The position numbers and the translations under genes were made by a program. 6,219 bases of DNA from Acidobacteriota bacterium (GTDB taxonomy: Bacteria > Acidobacteriota > Blastocatellia > Pyrinomonadales > Pyrinomonadaceae), in assembly GCA_963169175.1 (NCBI GenBank), contig CAUJFK010000101.1:1-6219 (forward strand), in the 5' to 3' direction. Shown here in pieces: positions 1 to 5,492 of the stretch. The notes beneath the pieces are model-generated. The model was not told the DNA's origin. It saw nothing but the letters and a program-made list of their open reading frames with translations, and did not search any database. Each line of letters begins with the position of its first letter. Within the stretch, counting starts at the first letter, position 1.

Positions 1-233
1 TGTTTGCGATCCCGGTTGCGAATTACGTGCACGAAAAGCAGTTGAATCGGGACCAGCGATATTCATGGGCCGTACTGGATACGTTCGATATGTTGTCGCC
101 TGCCTTTGATCAGCCGATGACCGGTGCCGAAGTTGAGCGGACTCTAAGGGCGTCCGGCATCGGTGATCTTTCGCGGCCGACCAACGCGTCATTGAACATT
201 GTTGGAAAGCGCAAGTCAGTCCCAATTGGTTAA
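1..233 (+). CDS. SAM-dependent methyltransferase, C-terminal fragment (5' end outside window)
   Basis: The reading frame is open from the first base and ends at TAA 231-233, giving 76 complete C-terminal codons. The GTG at position 27 is most likely an internal valine, since the frame continues upstream with F-A-I-P-V-A-N-Y. The segment WAVLDTFDMLSPAFDQP, followed by an acidic helix (EVERTLRASGI) and a closing strand (LNIVGKRK), matches the end of class I (Rossmann-like) methyltransferases of the Methyltransf_11/23 type, where the last helix and hairpin complete the fold. The SAM-binding GxGxG region lies upstream and cannot be seen. Its place before glycosyltransferases suggests methylation of a sugar hydroxyl or of a glycan end, but the fragment says nothing about the substrate. 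The fold call is fairly secure; the substrate is unknown. Confidence 0.78.
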   Translation, partial: FAIPVANYVHEKQLNRDQRYSWAVLDTFDMLSPAFDQPMTGAEVERTLRASGIGDLSRPTNASLNIVGKRKSVPIG

Positions 234-1483
234 TGCCAAACGCACTCTACATCTGCTATTTTGGGCTGCGGCAGCCGTTGGTGCAGACGCAAGTGCTGCC
301 TTATTTGCGTGAGCTGCGAAAGGACGGGCATCAGGTCATTCTGCTGACGTTTGAACCGGAGTTTTCGCGAAATTGGACGCGTGAGGCAGTAGCGGCCGAG
401 CGTGAACGGCTCCTTAACGAAGGGATCGAATGGTTCTGTCTTCCTTATCACAAGCGGCTATCGGCCGCTGCGACCATCTACGATGTCTTTCGCGGCACGG
501 TAAAGGTGCGGAAGTTGATCCGAAAGCGAAACATCGACATTCTGCACGGGCGTATTCATGTACCTACATTGATGGCCGCCATTGCACGAAAACTTTCGCG
601 GCGTAAGCCAAAGCTCCTGTTCGACATTCGCGGCTTTTTTCCGGAAGAATACACAGACGCCGGTATTTGGCGGGAGAACGGAACGATCTATAGGGCCGTC
701 AAGCGTGTGGAGCGATGGCTGATGAAGGAATCCGATGCGTTTGTAGTGTTGACGGAAAAAGCAAAGAACCTCCTTTTTCCCGAATGCAGCGGAATGCCGG
801 ATATGGACACGGACAAGTTTGGGCGGCCGGTTGCCGTAATTCCCTGCTGCGTTGACCTGAACGGAAGATTTTTTGCCGAACGCTCCACGTTGCGGGCAAA
901 GATGAGAGCCGAACTTGGAATCGGCGATCGTCGGGCCTATGTTCATGCCGGAGCACTTGGCGGCCTGTATTTGACGGAACAGATCGCTGATCTTCTTGCC
1001 GCCGCAAGGCAATTGGACGCGGGCACTTTTGCAATGTTCCTTACGCAAAGCGATCCTGGATTGATCGTGCCCCTGCTCCGCGCGCGAAGTTTCGAGGAAA
1101 CCGACTATTTTGTCAGCCGTGTAGCACCTGATGCCGTTCCCGGCTATCTCTGCGCGGCCGATGCAGGCATCTCGTTCGTTAAGGCCGGTTATGCGACGCA
1201 GTCGCGTTCACCGACGAAAATTCCCGAATATCTCGCCTGCGGGCTCCCGATCATTGCCAATCCGGGTGTTGGCGATGTCGATCAGTTGATAGGGAAAAAC
1301 AGCGTTGGCGTTCTGGTTGAGAGTTTTTCAGAGGTGGGTTACACAAAAGCCCTTAAGCAGCTCGATACTCTCGGCGACATTGGCGGCCGCTGCCGGGCGG
1401 CTGCCGAAGCCAATTTCGACCTCGAAACCATCGGCGGGGCCCGCTATCGCCGACTCTATTCCCAACTCACCAAAAATTGCTGA
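233..1483 (+). CDS. GT4-family glycosyltransferase (glycosyltransferase A)
   Basis: A 416-residue protein of the usual length for a GT-B, retaining family 4 glycosyltransferase, probably transferring a sugar from a nucleotide donor to a lipid-linked glycan at the inner face of the membrane. The N-terminal domain (about 1-205) begins LYICYFGLRQPLVQTQV and contains FDIRGFFPEEY (130-140) and a WLMKESDAFVVLTE segment (162-175), typical of the acceptor domain. The C-terminal donor domain starts near 206 after VIPCCVD (203-209) and carries the signature SPTKIPEYLACGLPII (326-341). In the EX7E pattern the second glutamate is kept (E332), while the first position is serine (S324). No signal peptide or membrane segment is evident. 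The ATG at 233 overlaps the preceding stop by one base and lacks a clear Shine-Dalgarno sequence, so translational coupling is likely. Donor and acceptor sugars cannot be told from sequence. Confidence 0.93.
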   Translation: MPNALYICYFGLRQPLVQTQVLPYLRELRKDGHQVILLTFEPEFSRNWTREAVAAERERLLNEGIEWFCLPYHKRLSAAATIYDVFRGTVKVRKLIRKRNIDILHGRIHVPTLMAAIARKLSRRKPKLLFDIRGFFPEEYTDAGIWRENGTIYRAVKRVERWLMKESDAFVVLTEKAKNLLFPECSGMPDMDTDKFGRPVAVIPCCVDLNGRFFAERSTLRAKMRAELGIGDRRAYVHAGALGGLYLTEQIADLLAAARQLDAGTFAMFLTQSDPGLIVPLLRARSFEETDYFVSRVAPDAVPGYLCAADAGISFVKAGYATQSRSPTKIPEYLACGLPIIANPGVGDVDQLIGKNSVGVLVESFSEVGYTKALKQLDTLGDIGGRCRAAAEANFDLETIGGARYRRLYSQLTKNC

Positions 1484-1531
1484 CCGCAAGGCAATCGAAC
1501 AAACCTTGTTTTCCCCACAATTGCTGAATGG

Positions 1532-1537
1532 TATGAT
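1532..1537 (+). promoter_or_regulatory. Possible extended -10 promoter element before glycosyltransferase B
   Basis: TATGAT at 1532-1537 preceded by TGG (1529-1531) forms TGnTATGAT, close to the sigma-70 extended -10 consensus TGnTATAAT. A convincing -35 is missing: TTGTTT (1506-1511) would need a 20-base spacer and TTTTCC (1509-1514) a 17-base spacer. Transcription would start near 1543-1546, only about 10 bases before the ATG at 1555. It sits in the longest gap of the window (1484-1554), the only place suited to an internal promoter. A short AT-rich match can occur by chance, so this stays tentative. Confidence 0.33.
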
Positions 1538-1554
1538 TATCTTTTGCCTTGCTT

Positions 1555-2628
1555 ATGAAAGTACTTGCTATCGTACCGGCAATTTATGACACGTCGCCGG
1601 GGCAGCGGTTCCGTTTGGAGCAGTGGCAGCCGATACTTGAAAAAAGCGGCGTAGAGATAACGTATTCGCCATTTGAAACTCCCGAATTGCGTTCGGTCCT
1701 TTATCAGAAGGGCAATGCGGCACGAAAAGTTGGCGAGGTTGTAAAGAACTGGAATCGACGCCGGGCGGATGTCAGGTCTGCTCACCGGTTCGATCTTGTC
1801 TATGTCTTTCGCGAGGCCGCGCTTCTCGGCCCGGCGTGGTTCGAGCGAGCTATAGCCCGGACGGGCGTGCCGATGATCTTTGATTTTGACGATGCCATCT
1901 TCGTCGCATATAAAAGCCCTTCGAACGGATATTTGAGCTATCTGAAGTTTCCGGGTAAAACGGCCGCGATCTGCCGTTTGTCAGCCTACGTGATGGCGGG
2001 CAATCAATATCTTGCCGATTATGCGTCAAAGGTAAATCAGAATGTGTCCATTGTCCCAACGACGATCGACACCCGCAAATACGACGTGGCCGATAGGCCA
2101 CCGAACGATGTTCCTGTTATCGGCTGGAGCGGCAGCCACAGCACGGCGCAGCATCTTGATACGCTGCGCGATATACTTCAGGAGTTGGCGCGGACAGAAA
2201 AGTTCAGGCTGCGGGTTATCGGCGCCGGCCAATACAGTGTGCCGGGCGTGGAGGTCGAATCCATTCCGTGGCGGGCCGAAAGCGAAGTTGACGACCTGCG
2301 GCCGATGGACATCGGCATTATGCCGCTCCCCGATGATCAGTGGAGCAAGGGCAAATGCGGCCTGAAAGCGTTGCAGTATATGGCGCTTGGGATACCGACC
2401 GTTTGTTCGTCGGTTGGCGTGAACTCGGCGATCATCAGCGACGGAGTGAACGGGATGCTCGCCGATACGAAAGACGAGTGGATCGCAAAGCTCAAGGAAC
2501 TTATTAGTTCGCCGGAGCTTCGCACACGGCTAGGTTCAGCCGGGCGAAGAACAGTTGAGGACAAATATTCGGCCGAATCACAGGCACCGCGCGTGCTTGA
2601 GATATTCCAGGCGGTGTTAAAGGGATAA
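1555..2628 (+). CDS. GT4-family glycosyltransferase (glycosyltransferase B)
   Basis: A 357-residue GT-B glycosyltransferase. I chose ATG 1555 (MKVLAIVPAIYD) over the TTG at 1549 because the family usually opens with a methionine followed directly by the first strand, and neither start has a Shine-Dalgarno sequence. The N-terminal domain shows VYVFREAALLGP (82-93) and the acidic turn FDFDDAIF (109-116), typical of a GT4 subgroup found in polysaccharide clusters. The C-terminal domain begins near 185 with VPVIGWSGSHST (186-197) and holds PLPDDQWSKGKCGLKALQYM (257-276), then ALGIPTVCSSVGVN. At the EX7E positions I read G266 and Q274, so neither canonical glutamate is present; GKCG-K-QYMA takes the place of that motif. 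It is soluble, with no membrane segment. The nearby epimerase may supply its donor, which is inference. Donor and acceptor are unknown. Confidence 0.92.
   Translation: MKVLAIVPAIYDTSPGQRFRLEQWQPILEKSGVEITYSPFETPELRSVLYQKGNAARKVGEVVKNWNRRRADVRSAHRFDLVYVFREAALLGPAWFERAIARTGVPMIFDFDDAIFVAYKSPSNGYLSYLKFPGKTAAICRLSAYVMAGNQYLADYASKVNQNVSIVPTTIDTRKYDVADRPPNDVPVIGWSGSHSTAQHLDTLRDILQELARTEKFRLRVIGAGQYSVPGVEVESIPWRAESEVDDLRPMDIGIMPLPDDQWSKGKCGLKALQYMALGIPTVCSSVGVNSAIISDGVNGMLADTKDEWIAKLKELISSPELRTRLGSAGRRTVEDKYSAESQAPRVLEIFQAVLKG
2619..2625 (+). promoter_or_regulatory. Candidate ribosome binding site of the epimerase
   Basis: AAAGGGA lies just before the stop codon of glycosyltransferase B and 13 bases upstream of the epimerase ATG at 2639. 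It resembles a Shine-Dalgarno core, but the spacing is longer than the usual 5-9 bases. No closer purine-rich stretch exists, because the intervening bases are AT-rich. Confidence 0.45.
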
Positions 2629-2638
2629 AAATTTCAGT

Positions 2639-3754
2639 ATGAACATTTTGGTTACTGGTGGTGCCGGTTTTATCGGCTCACATCTAGTTGATGCTCTGGT
2701 AGAACGCGGCCACCGCGTGCGCATTCTGGATTCGATCGTTGAACAGGTACATGGCGATAAGGTGCCGGAGCATCTGAACCCGGCGGCGGAATTCATTCGC
2801 GGCGATGTGTGCGACGCCGACGCGGTCCGCAAAGCTCTTGACGATATTGAGGTTGTCTATCATCAAGCAGCTGAAGTAGGCGTCGGGCAATCGATGTACG
2901 AGATCGTACGGTATGTAAAGGCGAACGATCTTGGAACGGCCGTGCTGCTTGAGGAAATGATAAAGCGGCCGCGTCAGTTCAAGAAGCTGGTCGTCGCATC
3001 TTCAATGTCGATCTACGGCGAGGGCGACTATCGATGCGCGAAGTGCGATAGCCGGATCCATCCGTTTCTCCGGCCCGATGAGCAGCTTGCGGCCCACGAA
3101 TGGAATTTTCGATGCACTGAGTGCGGCCGGGAACTCGAACTTGCCGGCACGCCTGAGACAAAGCCGCTTTATCCGACCTCGGTCTATGCGGTCAGTAAAC
3201 AGGACCAGGAGCAATACAGCCTTGCGGTCGGCAGGGCGTACAAGATTCCGACGGTTGCGTTCCGGTATTTCAATGTTTACGGCACACGACAGGCGCTATC
3301 GAATCCATACACCGGCGTCTGCGCGATCTTTTCATCGCGGCTGCTGAATGATCAGGCACCGATGATATTCGAGGACGGCGAGCAGTCACGCGATTTTGTA
3401 CACGTCAGCGATATCGTGCAGGCAAACCTGCTGGCGCTTGAAACTGACAAAGCCGATTACCATGCGATCAACGTCGGCACGGGACAGGCAACAAGCGTCA
3501 AGCAGATAGCTGTCCTGCTTGCGAAAGGACTGGGCAAGGAGATCGCACCTGAAACCGTTGGCAAATACCGTGAAGGCGACATTCGCCATTGTATCGCAGA
3601 TATCACGAAGGCGCGCGAACTGCTCGGGTATGAACCGAAGGTCGAACTGGAAAAGGGACTCGAAGAGCTGCTTGGGTGGGTTTCGAATCAATCCGCGGAC
3701 GATAAAGTATCGGCCGCAACGGCGGAGCTTGCCGCTCATAGCCTCGTAAAATAA
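2639..3754 (+). CDS. NAD-dependent epimerase/dehydratase with four-cysteine insertion; possible dTDP-L-rhamnose 4-epimerase
   Basis: A 371-residue extended short-chain dehydrogenase acting on a nucleotide sugar. The Rossmann dinucleotide motif is VTGGAGFIGSH (5-15; G7, G10, G13), with D31 at the end of the second strand, which favours NAD(H). The catalytic elements are the SSMSIYG segment (121-127) and Y183-xxx-K187 in SVYAVSK. FRYFNVYGTRQ (208-218) and RDFVHVSD (251-258) are typical substrate-domain motifs. An insertion between the catalytic serine region and the tyrosine carries C133-xx-C136 and C159-xx-C162, 22 residues apart, like a small zinc ribbon. As I recall, this insertion is seen in dTDP-L-rhamnose 4-epimerases (WbiB/Tll type, making dTDP-6-deoxy-L-talose) and their relatives, so that is my best guess. 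UDP-sugar 4-epimerase activity remains possible. The last 20 or so residues form an extra polar/alanine-rich tail. The gene starts 10 bases after glycosyltransferase B. Confidence 0.93.
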   Translation: MNILVTGGAGFIGSHLVDALVERGHRVRILDSIVEQVHGDKVPEHLNPAAEFIRGDVCDADAVRKALDDIEVVYHQAAEVGVGQSMYEIVRYVKANDLGTAVLLEEMIKRPRQFKKLVVASSMSIYGEGDYRCAKCDSRIHPFLRPDEQLAAHEWNFRCTECGRELELAGTPETKPLYPTSVYAVSKQDQEQYSLAVGRAYKIPTVAFRYFNVYGTRQALSNPYTGVCAIFSSRLLNDQAPMIFEDGEQSRDFVHVSDIVQANLLALETDKADYHAINVGTGQATSVKQIAVLLAKGLGKEIAPETVGKYREGDIRHCIADITKARELLGYEPKVELEKGLEELLGWVSNQSADDKVSAATAELAAHSLVK

Positions 3755-3756
3755 GT

Positions 3757-3761
3757 AAGGA
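3757..3761 (+). promoter_or_regulatory. Candidate ribosome binding site of the carbamoyltransferase
   Basis: AAGGA at 3757-3761 is a good Shine-Dalgarno core in the 22-base gap, but it lies 15 bases from the ATG at 3777. No in-frame ATG, GTG or TTG sits closer to it, and the protein begins with the expected first strand (MYILGL), so the start at 3777 is retained. Confidence 0.45.
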
Positions 3762-3776
3762 CCGAACGTTTTCGAG

Positions 3777-5483
3777 ATGTATATATTAGGCCTTACAACA
3801 CTTGGTGATTCAGCGGCAACTTTGATCGAAGACGGCAAGATCATTGCGGCAGCTGAAGAAGAGCGCTTTTCGCGCAAAAAACACCACAGCGGTTTTCCGT
3901 ACAAAGCTATACAATTCTGCCTCGATCACGCCGGTATCGAGCTAAAGGATGTTGCCCACGTTGGCCATTATTGGAAGCCCTGGATATTGCGGCACAAAGC
4001 AATGCAGGCGCTTAAGGCCGCGTTCGTGTCGCGCGATATGTTCAAGGCGCGGGCTGACCGCGGGATCGCTCAGGTAAGCGACAGCTATCTTGGTATGTTC
4101 AAACATCCGAAACGGCTGCGTGAGCATTTTGGTCCGAGCAATTTTAAGTTCCACTACCTTGAACATCATCAGACCCACGCCGCAAGCGCGTTCTTCGTCT
4201 CGCCGTTTGAGTCAGCCGCCGTCCTGACCTGGGACGGGACCGGTGAAGAGACCACAACACTTTTTTGCCGCGGCCGCGGGAATAAGCTTGAGGTCCTCAA
4301 GCGCATCAAGCTGCCGCACAGCCTGGGCCAATTTTATTCGGCGGTGACGAACTACATCGGTTTTGATATGTTCGCCGGCGATGAATGGAAGGTCATGGGC
4401 CTGGCGGCCTATGGCCAGCCTAGGTTTTATGATTTTTTTCGCGAAAAGGTCCTGACAACGAACGGACACGGCGATTTCCGCTTCAACATCCGTGTTCTCG
4501 ATCATCACCTGGCAAAGCATTACCAATTCCCCGACGCGATAATTAATGAACTCGGGCCGGGTCGCAAGCCGGGCGAGGAGTTGACCGAACATCACTGGAA
4601 CATCGCTTGCTCCGCACAGAAGGCACTGGAAGACACGGCGATCTATCTGGTCAAGCAGATCAAAGAAATGACCGGCGAAGAGAACCTGTGCCTGGCCGGC
4701 GGTGTGGCGTTCAATTCAGTTATGAACGGGCGGATATTCCACGAAACACCGTTCAAGAATTTCTACGTCCAGCCAGCTGCCGGCGACGCTGGCTGCAGCC
4801 TGGGCTCGGCGTTGATGGTCTGGCACCAGATATTGGGCAAGCCGCGCGAGTTCGTGATGGACCACGCCTATTGGGGACCGGGATTTACAAATGCAGAATG
4901 CCGAACGGCTCTGAAAAACGCAGGCCTCATATTTGAAGCGCTTGATGATGAAGTACTGCTGCCGAAACTTGCGAAAATGATCGCGAACGGGGCCATTATT
5001 GGCTGGTTTAACGGCCGGATGGAGCTCGGCCCGCGTGCCCTTGGCGCCAGAAGTTTTTTGGCTGATCCGCGGCGTTCGGATATGCGTGAGATCCTGAATC
5101 ATAAGGTAAAACTTCGCGAATGGTTCCGCCCGCTTGCCCCTTCGATGCACGAAGAACACGGCCGCGAAGTTTTCGGTGTGGAACATCACGATCCGTTCAT
5201 GATCACTGTTATCCAGGTCGCCGAGGAATATAAAGAAAAGGTCCCGGCCGTCGTTCACGTGGACGGAACTGCACGGCCGCAGATGGTCAGCAAACAGACC
5301 AATCCGCGATATTGGCGTCTGATCGACGAATTCAGAAAACTAACCGGCATCCCGATGCTGCTGAACACCTCGTTCAACGTTCAGGAACCAATAGTATGTA
5401 CGCCTGAGGACGCCATCAACACATTCAAAAACGCTAACTTTGATGCCTTAGTGTTAGAGAACAACCTTGTGGTACGACAGTAG
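3777..5483 (+). CDS. NodU/CmcH-family O-carbamoyltransferase
   Basis: A 568-residue, full-length member of the family that transfers a carbamoyl group from carbamoyl phosphate, via carbamoyl-adenylate, to a sugar or other hydroxyl (NodU, CmcH and TobZ are known examples). The N-terminal Kae1-like domain (about 1-360) has AAAEEERFSRKKH (24-36) and the metal motif HHQTHAASAF (130-139), with H130 and H134 as likely ligands. D153 in TWDGTGE and D337 in AAGDAGCSLGSA match the aspartates that complete the iron site in TobZ. The C-terminal domain (about 402-568) shows RMELGPRALGARSFLADPRR (414-433), REWFRPLAPS (447-456), VDGTARPQ (495-502) and LLNTSFNVQEPIV (528-540), all family signatures. One departure is in the first loop: the usual His-Asp is LGDSAA (9-14), with glycine replacing histidine. 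In this cluster it probably decorates a deoxy-sugar of the surface glycan. Cytoplasmic; no signal peptide. Confidence 0.96.
   Translation: MYILGLTTLGDSAATLIEDGKIIAAAEEERFSRKKHHSGFPYKAIQFCLDHAGIELKDVAHVGHYWKPWILRHKAMQALKAAFVSRDMFKARADRGIAQVSDSYLGMFKHPKRLREHFGPSNFKFHYLEHHQTHAASAFFVSPFESAAVLTWDGTGEETTTLFCRGRGNKLEVLKRIKLPHSLGQFYSAVTNYIGFDMFAGDEWKVMGLAAYGQPRFYDFFREKVLTTNGHGDFRFNIRVLDHHLAKHYQFPDAIINELGPGRKPGEELTEHHWNIACSAQKALEDTAIYLVKQIKEMTGEENLCLAGGVAFNSVMNGRIFHETPFKNFYVQPAAGDAGCSLGSALMVWHQILGKPREFVMDHAYWGPGFTNAECRTALKNAGLIFEALDDEVLLPKLAKMIANGAIIGWFNGRMELGPRALGARSFLADPRRSDMREILNHKVKLREWFRPLAPSMHEEHGREVFGVEHHDPFMITVIQVAEEYKEKVPAVVHVDGTARPQMVSKQTNPRYWRLIDEFRKLTGIPMLLNTSFNVQEPIVCTPEDAINTFKNANFDALVLENNLVVRQ
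4268..4302. repeat. Two adjacent perfect palindromes inside the carbamoyltransferase gene
   Basis: A 12-base palindrome of alternating CCGCGG/CCGCGG halves at 4268-4279 is followed, 6 bases later, by a 17-base inverted repeat at 4286-4302 (GCTTGAGG, a central T, then CCTCAAGC). Both lie in coding sequence for residues about 164-176 (CRGRGNKLEVLK), a stretch between the two conserved motif blocks that looks like a surface loop or hairpin. They may be accidental results of codon choice; I assign no function. Confidence 0.6.
4770..4795. repeat. 8-base-pair GC-rich inverted repeat within the carbamoyltransferase gene
   Basis: CAGCCAGC at 4770-4777 pairs perfectly with GCTGGCTG at 4788-4795 across a 10-base loop. 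There is no T-run after it and it lies well inside the reading frame, over the conserved metal-ligand segment (PAAGDAGCS). It is therefore not a terminator and may simply reflect the encoded residues. Confidence 0.5.
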
Positions 5484-5492
5484 TTTGTTCGA

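Noticed and set aside
27..233. GTG at 27 as the start of a small 68-residue protein
   Set aside because: The frame is open upstream to the window edge and the sequence matches a methyltransferase C-terminus, so this is an internal valine of a truncated gene.
458..1048. Long open frame on the minus strand (about 196 codons) opposite glycosyltransferase A
   Set aside because: The plus strand carries a complete GT4 protein with clear motifs; the minus-strand product has no recognisable motif and an improbable cysteine/arginine-rich composition.
1498..1512. AACAA-ACC-TTGTT stem followed by T residues, as a terminator after glycosyltransferase A
   Set aside because: The stem is only five AT-rich pairs with a three-base loop; too weak for an intrinsic terminator.
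1549..1554. TTG at 1549 as the start of glycosyltransferase B
   Set aside because: The ATG two codons later gives the usual family N-terminus, and no ribosome binding site favours TTG.
1305..1589. Plus-strand open frame bridging the gap between the two glycosyltransferases
   Set aside because: It overlaps both genes out of frame, has low-complexity serine/alanine/proline composition and no recognisable domain.
4716..5258. Minus-strand open frame of about 180 codons opposite the carbamoyltransferase
   Set aside because: It lies wholly across the most conserved carbamoyltransferase motifs on the plus strand and is a shadow of that gene's codon use.
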